A DNA stretch of 64,000 nt from Oscillatoriales cyanobacterium. GTDB lineage: Bacteria; Cyanobacteriota; Cyanobacteriia; Cyanobacteriales; Microcoleaceae. Below the pieces are notes generated by a model that worked only from the letters and a program-made list of their open reading frames with translations, searched no databases and was not told where the DNA came from. Shown here piece after piece: positions 25,379 through 33,325 of this stretch. How positions within the stretch are numbered: position 1 is the first letter of the stretch; every line of letters begins with the position of its first letter. The position numbers and the translations under genes are program-made. The stretch is taken from positions 171,336 to 235,335 of the forward strand of contig RDXX01000011.1 of assembly GCA_004292955.1 (NCBI GenBank). The letters run 5' to 3'.

Positions 25379-26779
25379 ATGCTGAATATTATACGTACTC
25401 AACGGCGAGGCAACTCGATCGGCCCAACCAAAACCAGTAAAACTAATAAAACCAATATACTCGCTACTGCAAAGACTTGGCTGGCTATCAGTCTGCTGGT
25501 TTCTGTGACAGCTTGTGCAAACAGCCCCAACAGCAAAGCCCTCGAAGAATCGGTAGCCGCCGATCCGAAATTAACCGAAACTCCGCTTCCCGTCCCTGTT
25601 GCTCCCCCAGCGACAGCAGTTGAAACCAGCACAACCGCCAAACTTCCTGCCGATTTCCCGACAGAGATTCCACTCTATCCTAATGCTCAGTTAATCGAAG
25701 TTGGTGCGCCCAGCGATGGACAGTCAAAAAACGTGCGGCTGCGCTGGGAAAGCACAGATCCGGTTAATTCGGTTCAGAACTTTTATCAGACAGAATTTGG
25801 GCGCAGGAATTGGCAAATAGTCAGCCGCCCAACCGCCGAAGGACAAGGTTCTTTGGTAGCAACCCGAGATAAATTGCGGGTAACAGTGTCGCTTTCTGGG
25901 ACTCAAAAAGTAGGAGGTTCTACAGAATTTGCGATCGACTACAGCAAAGAGGGCCCAGAAATAGCAGCCAGTCCCCAACCTAACAATTCCGAGTCTAGCC
26001 CATCTCCAACCGCTTCACCAAGTCCATCAAATTCAGAAGGAACTACTCCAACCCCATCCGCCTCGCCAAAATCAGAAAAAGTTAGCCAACTAGACACCAA
26101 AATTCCTCAACAGTTGCAGCAGTACGTGGCAGATTTGGCTCAGTTAGAAGCACTGAAAGTGCGATCTAAAAGCGGTGCTAATTTAGAAACTGGCAACAGT
26201 TTACCCGAACCCAACAAAATTGTCACTCGCCGCGAATACGCCCGCTGGTTAGTAGCAGCAAACAATCAGATTTATGCCAGCCGTCAAGCCAAACAAATTA
26301 GATTAGCAGTAGAATCTAGCGAACCGGCCTTTTCTGACATACCCAAAACAGATCCAGATTTTGCAGCAATTCAAGGTTTAGCAGAAGCCGGTTTAATTCC
26401 GAGTTCGCTTTCTGGAGAAACGAAAGATATGAAATTTCGTCCGGATGCACCTTTAACCCGCGAAACAATGATTCTTTGGAAAGTACCATTAGATACTCGT
26501 CAAGTTTTGCCCACAGCTAACATTGACGGAGTCAAAGAAAAATGGGGTTTTCAAGATGCTTCTAAGATTGATTCCCAGGCGTCGCGAGCAGTTTTAGCTG
26601 ATTTCAACAATGGAGACTTGGCGAATATTCGTCGGGTTTTTGGTTTTACTACTCTCTTTCAGCCCAAGAAATCCGTGACTCGCGCCGAAGCTGCTGCAAG
26701 TTTGTGGTATTTTGGCGTTCAAGATCAGGGATTGTCGGCTAAAGATGCTCTGCAAGCCAAGTCTCAACCAGCCCAGTAG
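25379..26779 (+). CDS. Lipoprotein with SLH-like C-terminal domains
   Basis: A 466-residue protein. An N-terminal hydrophobic segment ending at SVTACANS suggests a lipoprotein after a rather long basic leader. Residues 85-195 form an unknown domain (FPTEIPLYPNAQLIEVGAPS; VNSVQNFYQTEFGRRNWQIV), followed by a Ser/Pro/Thr-rich linker. The C-terminal half has S-layer-homology-like features (VTRREYARWLVAANN; FSDIPKTDPDFAAIQGLAEA; FRPDAPLTRETMILW; VTRAEAAASLWYFG). SLH domains bind peptidoglycan-linked polymers, so this is probably a periplasmic envelope protein. Confidence 0.78.
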   Translation: MLNIIRTQRRGNSIGPTKTSKTNKTNILATAKTWLAISLLVSVTACANSPNSKALEESVAADPKLTETPLPVPVAPPATAVETSTTAKLPADFPTEIPLYPNAQLIEVGAPSDGQSKNVRLRWESTDPVNSVQNFYQTEFGRRNWQIVSRPTAEGQGSLVATRDKLRVTVSLSGTQKVGGSTEFAIDYSKEGPEIAASPQPNNSESSPSPTASPSPSNSEGTTPTPSASPKSEKVSQLDTKIPQQLQQYVADLAQLEALKVRSKSGANLETGNSLPEPNKIVTRREYARWLVAANNQIYASRQAKQIRLAVESSEPAFSDIPKTDPDFAAIQGLAEAGLIPSSLSGETKDMKFRPDAPLTRETMILWKVPLDTRQVLPTANIDGVKEKWGFQDASKIDSQASRAVLADFNNGDLANIRRVFGFTTLFQPKKSVTRAEAAASLWYFGVQDQGLSAKDALQAKSQPAQ

Positions 26780-26832
26780 AGTTGTTTGGGATGATTAAAA
26801 ATTTTAAACAAAGCATCAACTTAAACAAAAAA

Positions 26833-26950
26833 AGGTTCGTAGTGAGGACTTAAGTCCTTCTTTTGCTGAGGACTTAAGTCCTCACTACAGGTTCGTAGTG
26901 AGGACTTAAGTCCTTCTTTTGCTGAGGACTTAAGTCCTCACTACAAACCT
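26833..26950. repeat. Tandem GAGGACTTAAGTCCTC palindromic repeats
   Basis: Two direct copies of a 56-bp unit containing TTCGTAGTGAGGACTTAAG and its inverted partner CTTAAGTCCTCACTAC. Related single copies occur at about 7050, 15005, 28440, 33275 and 61266. The interval 26780-27272 has no gene. Confidence 0.85.
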
Positions 26951-27272
26951 TTTAGATTGCGATCCTGACTCTGGTAGAAAAGTCTCGCTACTTTAATTTC
27001 TCTGCCCGAGTCACCGCCACAAATCCTTGCAAACGCCATAAATCATACATCTGCCTCTCTGTGCGCGGTGCGCGCGCTACGGGATAGATGTTTTCTATTA
27101 CTCTTGCTTAGTCTTAATTTCTGTATCCTGCCAGACAAGCGCTGCATTTGGCTGGCAAACTTTGTACATATTTTAACTAACACTTGGAAAAACTCTCAGT
27201 AGAATTCCGGATGGGGTAACGGACGTAAGGATAAATGAAAAAGAGTGTTTGAGTCTGGGAGAGCGTTTTCTA

Positions 27273-28307
27273 ATGTACGATATTACCCTATTTACCCCGC
27301 AAGACATGGCGAAATGCAGTTTAGTGCTGCGCCAGTTCGGTAGAAATTCTGCTAGTATGGAAGCTAGCAGCCAGAAAATTGTCAAGTATATTTACCAACA
27401 TTTTTGCGATTCGCAAACTGGAGAAAATAGCTGTGTTTTGGTGCGTTTGTTCAAAACTCATCCCTACGGGGAATTAGAAGAATCATTGCAACAATCCGCC
27501 CGCCGCTTAATGAATGGCAAATCCCCTGCCGCCGACATGAAATGCTGGACTCTACTAGCAACCGCAGGCATAGAACCGCAGTGGAATTCTCGGCACACAG
27601 CAGTAGAAAATACAGCTATTCCCTTAGTTAGCACCGAAGTAGTAGCCAAAATGCCGGCGATTTCGGAAACCATCAGACAGTTCGGTTTAGATATTCCTAC
27701 AGTCCTCGGCATCGAGGGAGAAAGGTTTCTGCAATTAGAACCAGCAGTATTAAATATTTTTCACGTATCCGAGGCAAAAGGCAGCCCCTTTATTCCGGAA
27801 CAAGATTCCTTAATTATCCCGTACAAAGTCAAGTCTGTCTTGGCATTTGGGGGACTTTTGCGATCGGGAAGTTTGTTTACTGTAGTCATTTTCCTTAAAG
27901 TAAAAATTCCCCATAGCACAGCTCAATTGTTTAAACATTTTGCACTTAGTGTCAAAACTGCTCTGTCTTTGTCTGACGAAAAAGATGTTTTTAATAATTC
28001 AAAAACATCGGCAAATATTGTGCAATCTCACAATGCTTACGAAAATCAATTACTGGAAAATCAAATTGCTAGTTTGATTCAATTGCTGGATTTTTCGGAG
28101 CAGGAAATGCTCAGGCAAGCAGCTCGTTTTGAACGGATAATTGATAAGTTGCAGCGCGAACTTGCCGATCGCAAAAACAAGGAACAAGCTTTGCAAGCAA
28201 GTCAAGAATCATTCAAAGGCATCATCAATACTCCCGAAGATGTTATTGTGCGCGTCGAGGAAAATCAAGGAATGCACAGTTTTAATCAAGGTGAAGAACT
28301 GATTTAA
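27273..28307 (+). CDS. Sensor-module protein, perhaps a truncated histidine kinase
   Basis: A 344-residue protein. The first 215 residues (MYDITLFTPQDMAKCSLVLR, ENSCVLVRLFKTHPYGELEE, GIEPQWNSRH, VPYK-like IIPYKVKSVLAFGG) form a GAF-like input module that I associate with cyanobacterial PAS/histidine kinases. A coiled coil follows (RFERIIDKLQRELADRKNKE). The end, ALQASQESFKGIINTPEDVIV, looks like the first strand of a PAS domain, then stops after 20 residues. It therefore seems to be a kinase or guanylate-cyclase-like sensor cut off at the PAS domain. I chose ATG 27273 over an upstream TTG. Confidence 0.6.
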   Translation: MYDITLFTPQDMAKCSLVLRQFGRNSASMEASSQKIVKYIYQHFCDSQTGENSCVLVRLFKTHPYGELEESLQQSARRLMNGKSPAADMKCWTLLATAGIEPQWNSRHTAVENTAIPLVSTEVVAKMPAISETIRQFGLDIPTVLGIEGERFLQLEPAVLNIFHVSEAKGSPFIPEQDSLIIPYKVKSVLAFGGLLRSGSLFTVVIFLKVKIPHSTAQLFKHFALSVKTALSLSDEKDVFNNSKTSANIVQSHNAYENQLLENQIASLIQLLDFSEQEMLRQAARFERIIDKLQRELADRKNKEQALQASQESFKGIINTPEDVIVRVEENQGMHSFNQGEELI

Positions 28308-28319
28308 TCCAAGTTCAGC

Positions 28320-28502
28320 AGTCCTGGGCGCACTCCGACAAAGAAACCGGGTTTTTCCCTAAATCTGCGAATCACAACAAAGTTTTCTCGAAAAAACCCG
28401 GTTTCTGGCTCCCGCGCGTAAGTCCTATTCTGTTAAAATTGGTTTGTAGTTAGGACTTCAGTCCTTCAAAAAGTCTGAGGACTGAAGTCCTAACTACGAA
28501 CC
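28320..28502. repeat. AAACCGGGTTT and GAGGACTGAAGTCC repeats
   Basis: At 28340-28410 two inverted copies of AAACCGGGTTT face each other (AGAAACCGGGTTTTTC and AAAAAACCCGGTTTCT). At 28440-28502 an inverted pair of AGGACTTCAGTCCT/AGGACTGAAGTCCT repeats abuts the FkbM gene stop. These convergent ends may double as terminators. Confidence 0.7.
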
Positions 28503-29249
28503 TTATTTAGGGTTGGGGGTTCGGGATGCTAAGATCGAGCCGTACCATTTATCTATTGGCGTTTGCTTTGTGACCCGAAATCCTAAATTTTCAATAACTT
28601 GTCGGGTTTCGGCGTGAGTGTGACCAGACCACAAGTGATATTCTAAAGACAGGTTTTGCACGAGTTGCCAAGAATCTCGGTCTTCAAATAACAGCCATTC
28701 TGCACCTTCGCAGTCTACTTTGGCTAAATCGACGCTGCCGCCAATGCGATCGATCGCCCTTTTCAACGATACCATCGGTACATCACCGTTTTCGCTGACG
28801 CGCGATCGCGTTTTTCCCGATACTTCCCGAATATCCAGAACTACTCTACCATCTTCGGCTCCCACAGCCTCCATAAAATAGGTAAAATTGGCAATTTCAG
28901 ATTGATGTTTGAGGTAAATTTCTAAGTTTGGATTAGCTTCGTAGGCGTGAATTACAGCTTGAGGAAATCGATTCCGGGCGGCGATCGGAAATAACCCGAC
29001 ATTCGCCCCGATATCGAGAACTTTCATCAGCGATTCAGATAATTGTTCCACTCCGTAACAGTCATCTAAAAGCACTTCAATAAATTCTCCATCCATGCCT
29101 TTCTCCTCCGGCAAGTTTACTTGTTGGCGATTTCCTTGCACAATTAAATTACCGGGCAAATTAAAGCTAGCAACTCTCTTGAATTCTACACCTAACTTTT
29201 GGGCGCGGATTTTACGTTGCAAAAGTTGCAGTATTTTATTGACAAGCAT
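28503..29249 (-). CDS. FkbM-family methyltransferase
   Basis: A 248-residue SAM-dependent methyltransferase. The SAM-binding motif is LMKVLDIGANVGLFPIAA, followed by the acidic VIHAYEANPNLEIYL loop. The FkbM-type motif KVDCEGAEWLLFED and the ending LEYHLWSGHTHAET are clear. Members O-methylate sugars or small molecules. It is divergent from the M42 peptidase, with no biosynthetic partner nearby, so the substrate is unknown. Confidence 0.88.
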   Translation of the reverse strand: MLVNKILQLLQRKIRAQKLGVEFKRVASFNLPGNLIVQGNRQQVNLPEEKGMDGEFIEVLLDDCYGVEQLSESLMKVLDIGANVGLFPIAARNRFPQAVIHAYEANPNLEIYLKHQSEIANFTYFMEAVGAEDGRVVLDIREVSGKTRSRVSENGDVPMVSLKRAIDRIGGSVDLAKVDCEGAEWLLFEDRDSWQLVQNLSLEYHLWSGHTHAETRQVIENLGFRVTKQTPIDKWYGSILASRTPNPK

Positions 29250-29414
29250 AGAAGAATATTAAAAAAAAATCATTTTTATAATAACGCTCTCTGCGCCCTC
29301 TGCGCCCTCTGCGGTTCAAAAAAAATCAGATTCACTTCAGAAAATACGATTCCTACCCAGAAAAAATCTGCTTTAATATATGTCAAAATACGCTCCCAAA
29401 TCCGGGAATCAAAA

Positions 29415-30461
29415 ATGTTAGAGTTCGATCGCCTATTTCAAACAATCGAAGAATTAGTCATGCTGCACTCACCCAGCGGTGCGGAGTCGGAAATTAACCA
29501 GCGGTTGATGGAAAAGTTCGCCGCCCTGGGAGTGAATGCTTGGATCGATCGCGCTGACAATGCGATCGCCCTCATTCCCGGGCGCAATCCCGAAAAGTCG
29601 ATCGCCATTACCGCCCACAAAGACGAAATTGGCGCCCTAGTTAAAACAATAGGCGAGATCGGCCGCGTCGAAGTCCGCAGGTTGGGTGGCGCGTTTCCTT
29701 GGGTTTATGGCGAAGGCGTCGTCGATTTATTGGGCGACAAGCAAACAATTAGCGGCATTCTCAGCTTCGGAAGTCGCCACGTTTCTCACGAATCTCCTCA
29801 AAAAGCTCAGCAGGAAGATGCTGCTGTCAAGTGGGAAAATGCCTGGATCGAAACCAAGTGTACTGCCGAGGAATTAGCCGAGGCCGGAATTCGACCGGGG
29901 ACGCGGATGGTGGTAGGAAAGCACCGCAAACAGCCGATTCGCTTGAAGGATTGGATCGCGAGCTACACCCTTGACAACAAGGCTTCTGTGGCGATTTTGC
30001 TGGCTCTGGCGGAATATTTGACAGAGCCTGCGGTGAATGTTTATTTGGTGGCGTCGGCGAAGGAGGAGGTTGGGGCGATCGGAGCTTTGTATTTCACGCA
30101 GCGCCAGCCGTTGGATGCGCTGATTGCTTTGGAAATTTGCCCGATCGCGCCGGAATACCCGATCGCAGATGGCGAAAACCCGGTGTTGCTGGTTCAGGAC
30201 GGCTACGGAGTCTACGATGAAGGATTGAACGGCCAATTAGGCGCAGCAGCCGCAGCAGTCGATGTAGAGGTGCAGTTGGCGGTAATTAGCGGTTTTGGAA
30301 GCGATGCTTCGATCGCCATGAAGTTCGGCCATGTGGCCCGCGCCGCTTGTTTGAGTTTCCCCACCCAGAACACCCACGGGTTCGAGATTGCTCATCTCGG
30401 GGCGATCGGCAATTGCGCCGCCATTCTCAAAGCCTACTGCGAGCAACTTTCGGACGACTAG
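29415..30461 (+). CDS. M42-family aminopeptidase
   Basis: A 348-residue metallopeptidase of the M42 (glutamyl aminopeptidase/endoglucanase-like) family. ITAHKDEIGALV holds the first metal ligand His and catalytic Asp. LDNKASVAILLALAE holds the bridging Asp, ASAKEEVGAIGAL the catalytic Glu pair, and LPTQNTHG-like FPTQNTHGFEIAH the final His. These enzymes form tetrahedral dodecamers and cut residues from peptide N-termini. I chose ATG 29415 (MLEFDRLFQ); upstream in-frame codons are not conserved. Confidence 0.9.
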   Translation: MLEFDRLFQTIEELVMLHSPSGAESEINQRLMEKFAALGVNAWIDRADNAIALIPGRNPEKSIAITAHKDEIGALVKTIGEIGRVEVRRLGGAFPWVYGEGVVDLLGDKQTISGILSFGSRHVSHESPQKAQQEDAAVKWENAWIETKCTAEELAEAGIRPGTRMVVGKHRKQPIRLKDWIASYTLDNKASVAILLALAEYLTEPAVNVYLVASAKEEVGAIGALYFTQRQPLDALIALEICPIAPEYPIADGENPVLLVQDGYGVYDEGLNGQLGAAAAAVDVEVQLAVISGFGSDASIAMKFGHVARAACLSFPTQNTHGFEIAHLGAIGNCAAILKAYCEQLSDD

Positions 30462-30482
30462 AAAAAAACTTTCGCAAAGTAG

Positions 30483-30511
30483 TTGACAAATTCAGAAAGA
30501 TTAGTTAAGGT
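30483..30511 (+). promoter_or_regulatory. Probable tRNA-Glu promoter
   Basis: TTGACA (30483-30488), a 17-base spacer and TAAGGT (30506-30511) give a sigma-70-type promoter about 40 bases before the tRNA. Confidence 0.6.
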
Positions 30512-30551
30512 AATAAAGGTGCGGAACACAAGCAAACGCAACGAAAAACGC

Positions 30552-30624
30552 GCCCCCATCGTCTAGAGGCCTAGGACACATCCCTTTCACGGATGCGACG
30601 GGGATTCGAATTCCCCTGGGGGTA
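30552..30624 (+). tRNA. trnE: tRNA-Glu (anticodon TTC)
   Basis: A 73-base cloverleaf. Acceptor GCCCCCA pairs with TGGGGGT (one G-T pair) with discriminator A. The anticodon loop CCTTTCACG carries TTC, and the T arm is GGGGATTCGAATTCCCC. The CCA end is not encoded. In cyanobacteria this tRNA serves both translation and tetrapyrrole synthesis via glutamyl-tRNA reductase. Confidence 0.96.
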
Positions 30625-30812
30625 TTGAAAATCTAACTCTGATATCAAAATGATATCTAGCAAGTGGTAAAGGCAACAACCCCAACCCACACGCTAGGTA
30701 TCATTTTTGCATTTGGTTGGTTGAACTTCCTCTCGTATTGGATAATTGTAAATCCAGACGCGGTTTCAACCGCCCGGTCTTCTTGCTGATTTCATGGAGG
30801 TAAGCTAAACTT

Positions 30813-31223
30813 GTGAATAGACGAGATTTACAAAACATCGCACTCACTCGACTTAAAGAAGTAGAAGTGCTGCTCGAAAATCGTCAATACTCTGGTGCTT
30901 ACTATCTCAGCGGTTATGTTGTTGAATGCGCTTTAAAAGCTTGCATCGCAAAACAAACGCGGAAATTCGACTTTCCTGACAAAAAAACTGTTTTCGACAG
31001 TTACACCCACGATTTAGAAAAACTTGTTAAAGTTGCTAAACTTGATTCCGAATTAAAAACTCTGCTAAAAGATGTAGAGTTTTTAACTGCATGGGTAGTT
31101 CTTAAAGACTGGTCAGAAGAAAGCCGTTACCAAAAACATGACCGACAAAAAGCCCTCGATATTTACTCAGCAATTACCGACAGCAATCACGGAATTTTAC
31201 AATGGGTACAGCAACATTGGTAA
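30813..31223 (+). CDS. HEPN-domain protein
   Basis: A 136-residue all-helical HEPN protein. It starts NRRDLQNIALTRLKEVEVLL, contains YLSGYVVECALKACIAKQ (the characteristic helix of the family), and ends with a helix containing WSEESRYQ. Many HEPN proteins are ribonucleases with an Rx4-6H motif. Here the YTHDLEKL segment has a His but no clear R-x-H motif, so activity is uncertain. It starts with GTG after a strong GGAGGT and overlaps the next gene by 22 bases, suggesting a translationally coupled pair. Confidence 0.8.
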   Translation: MNRRDLQNIALTRLKEVEVLLENRQYSGAYYLSGYVVECALKACIAKQTRKFDFPDKKTVFDSYTHDLEKLVKVAKLDSELKTLLKDVEFLTAWVVLKDWSEESRYQKHDRQKALDIYSAITDSNHGILQWVQQHW

Positions 31224-31591
31224 GTCAAGAAATAGCAGAAGGTCAAAGACTAATAGACGCTCTTAATGCAGCAGGTGTATCAGTTGATTCTGCTCTCTGG
31301 TTCTACGCACCAGAACCCGAAACCTGGCGATTGATGCTCACATCGCCTTCATATGATAAGAAAGGCCCACTTAAAACTTACCACGAGATACTATCAGTCT
31401 TTCGCGAGGTAGAGCCAGAATTGAAAATTGATTGGACAGCCCTTGTCGCAGTCAGTGTCAAAGATGAATTAATTCAGGGATTGCGCGAGTTACAACAACG
31501 TTTCAAATCAAGTTTCTCAGGGAGACGGATAACGAATCAAAGCGTCAATCATAGGTACATTGATGATGCTTACATTTATCAAATCAAGTGA
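31202..31591 (+). CDS. Partner of the HEPN protein, unknown family
   Basis: A 129-residue protein that I do not recognise. It contains SVDSALWFYAPEPETWRLML and KIDWTALVAVSVKDELIQGL, and it ends in a basic segment (FKSSFSGRRITN, then YIDDAYIYQIK). Its start lies inside the HEPN gene. HEPN proteins are usually paired with a nucleotidyltransferase (MNT), but I see no GSxxxGxxxxxSD motif. It may be the regulator or antitoxin of the HEPN protein, by pairing only. Confidence 0.6.
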   Translation: MGTATLVSQEIAEGQRLIDALNAAGVSVDSALWFYAPEPETWRLMLTSPSYDKKGPLKTYHEILSVFREVEPELKIDWTALVAVSVKDELIQGLRELQQRFKSSFSGRRITNQSVNHRYIDDAYIYQIK

Positions 31592-31956
31592 ATCAACTCT
31601 CGATCGAGCTGATATATCATGCAATAATGTTTACTTAATTCGTAGGGTGTGGATCCACGAAAAATTCCTAGCTACCTATCGACAATTTAAGATATCCGCA
31701 CCTGAACACAATGGTTTTATAAATAAACACAACATTTATTCGGCAGTATTTTTTTGTTGAAATTCAGATCGCGACTGAGGCGGTGCGTGACCAATAATTT
31801 TTTGATGGTACCCGCCACGTGATTTATCCGTGGAATCAATCCCAAATCGAAAATCTAAAATCCTCTCTTCCCCCGAATTTATCCGTGTTTTGATGTAAAG
31901 ATTTATCGCCGTCACACACCCTACAATTAACTAATCAACTCTAAATTCGAGACTAA
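31592..31956. other. Intergenic region with GTAGGGTGTG inverted ends
   Basis: No gene. CGTAGGGTGTG at about 31642 and CACACCCTACAA near 31926 are inverted copies about 280 bp apart, which suggests a decayed small insertion. A GATTTATCCGTG sequence repeats inside it. Confidence 0.45.
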
Positions 31957-32169
31957 ATGATGCGTTATGCGATCGTCATTGAAAAAACACCCAATAACTA
32001 TTCAGCTTATGCGCCAGATTTACCTGGATGTGCAGCCACAGGCGCTACCCTTGCGGAAGTACAGCAGGAAATTAAAGAAGCGATCGAATTTCACTTAGAA
32101 GGGTTGCGAGAGGAGGGTTTACCAATTCCCGAACCAACTACTCTCTGTGAGTATCTAGAAGCACGGTAG
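31957..32169 (+). CDS. HicB-like antitoxin-type protein
   Basis: A 70-residue protein with the HicB fold: YAIVIEKTPNNYSAYAPDLP, GCAATGATLAEVQQEIKEAI and EFHLEGLREEGLPIPEP. It lacks the C-terminal DNA-binding extension that many HicB proteins have. No hicA-like gene is adjacent on either side, so it is an orphan member. Such short forms are common in cyanobacteria. Confidence 0.88.
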   Translation: MMRYAIVIEKTPNNYSAYAPDLPGCAATGATLAEVQQEIKEAIEFHLEGLREEGLPIPEPTTLCEYLEAR

Positions 32170-32270
32170 TAGGACAAAATATTTCATAAATTAAGTCGGC
32201 AAAATTCAATTATAATCTACTCTAAAGAGGATATTGTCGAACACTTCTTCGTCCAACAGTAACAACTATA

Positions 32271-32606
32271 TCATTCCAAATCCGCAAGAGCGACTTTCAA
32301 GCAAGCACGAACTTCCTTCCAGTCACGTTCCGACAGATGACCAATTAGAACTAAGTTGGAAGATGGCGGTAGAGTGACAATAAAACTGCGAAAAACCGAA
32401 ACGACTCGTAAACCTGCTGTGGCCCAATCTTGGAGTATATAATCAGTTATACCTAAAGCAGTTGTCTGTGTAGTCAGTAGTCCAGCTATTACATCGCGGC
32501 GGGTTGTGTTATAGGTAACTGATGATAGAATTACCGCCGGACGACGTTTAATGCCAGTGACACCAGGAAAATCTACTGTCACCACATCACCAGGATTAAA
32601 AGACAC
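32271..32606 (-). CDS. PemK/MazF-family toxin
   Basis: A 111-residue protein with the PemK/MazF start FNPGDVVTVDFPGVTGIKRR, the PAVILSS strand, and VSVFRSFIVTLPPSSNLVLI further on. MazF-family toxins are sequence-specific ribonucleases inhibited by a cognate antitoxin. The gene starts with GTG, two bases after the stop of the antitoxin gene, with GAGGAG lying in the antitoxin's last codons. Translational coupling is therefore likely. Confidence 0.88.
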   Translation of the reverse strand: MSFNPGDVVTVDFPGVTGIKRRPAVILSSVTYNTTRRDVIAGLLTTQTTALGITDYILQDWATAGLRVVSVFRSFIVTLPPSSNLVLIGHLSERDWKEVRACLKVALADLE

Positions 32607-32608
32607 TA

Positions 32609-32827
32609 TTAAATCTCCTCGTTTTCAGGAAAAATGGTGGCCGCATACTGCAAAGAAAATGTAGTCACATCGAGTTTATCTTCTTCAGTCCAAGTCTCGC
32701 TTTCATCGACAACCGATAGATTTTGCTGCACCAAATCGTTGAGAATAAGAGTTGCCAAGCGCAGTCTATCCTTTGGTGAAAGGGTAGAAAGAACGCGATC
32801 GTAAACTTCTCGAACAGTAGTTGACAT
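32609..32827 (-). CDS. Antitoxin of the PemK-like toxin
   Basis: A 72-residue acidic protein (VREVYDRVLSTLSPKDRLRL; ATLILNDLVQQNLSVVDESE; TWTEEDKLDVTTFSLQYA). It precedes the PemK-like gene with a 2-base gap. The N-terminal helix pair could be the DNA-binding part, and the acidic C-terminus would neutralise the toxin. It is assigned as antitoxin mainly from position. Confidence 0.78.
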   Translation of the reverse strand: MSTTVREVYDRVLSTLSPKDRLRLATLILNDLVQQNLSVVDESETWTEEDKLDVTTFSLQYAATIFPENEEI

Positions 32828-32910
32828 AGCAAATCCTCCTGCTGCTTATCTTCTGGAACACTTAGGGCAGGTTGATTAGATTATAGCTTAAAAAATTAAT
32901 AAATTTATGC

Positions 32911-32925
32911 TAGAATTGAATTCTA
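32911..32925. promoter_or_regulatory. Palindrome between divergent TA genes
   Basis: TAGAATT-G-AATTCTA lies between the start of the PemK antitoxin (minus) and DUF433 (plus). It is a plausible operator for one of these antitoxins. Confidence 0.4.
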
Positions 32926-32947
32926 ATTTTTAACCCCAGATTCACCT

Positions 32948-33247
32948 ATGCCAACTTTAACTGATATTGGCACTCTCATTATCCGCGATCCGCACCTTCG
33001 CGGTGGCATCCCTATTATTGCAGGTACTGCCACATCGGTGCAGCGAATCGTAGTCTTATACAAACAAGGTAATAGTGCTGAGGAAATAGCAGCGGATCTG
33101 GATCATCTCACCCTAGCGCAGGTTTATGCTGCACTGACTTATTATCACGCAAATCGACCAGAAATAGAAGCAAATTTAGCGACCCAACAAGCAGAATATG
33201 AACGTTTTGCAGCATTAAATCTGCTAAAAATGCAGGAGACAGCATGA
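32948..33247 (+). CDS. DUF433 antitoxin-type protein without its toxin
   Basis: A 99-residue DUF433 protein: IIRDPHLRGGIPIIAGTATS, VQRIVVLYKQGNSAEEIAAD and LTLAQVYAALTYYHANRPEI are typical, including a winged-helix-like centre. DUF433 genes usually sit directly before a DUF5615 (PIN-like) toxin with overlapping stop and start. Here the stop overlaps an ATGA, but the following frame is only ATG-AGC-TGA. The toxin therefore seems to be lost, leaving an orphan antitoxin. Confidence 0.88.
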   Translation: MPTLTDIGTLIIRDPHLRGGIPIIAGTATSVQRIVVLYKQGNSAEEIAADLDHLTLAQVYAALTYYHANRPEIEANLATQQAEYERFAALNLLKMQETA

Positions 33248-33325
33248 GCTGAATTCGTCTTTACTTTAGTGTTTTAAATGAGGACTAAAGTCCTCACTAC
33301 GAACCTAATTACCAAGTAAGTATAT

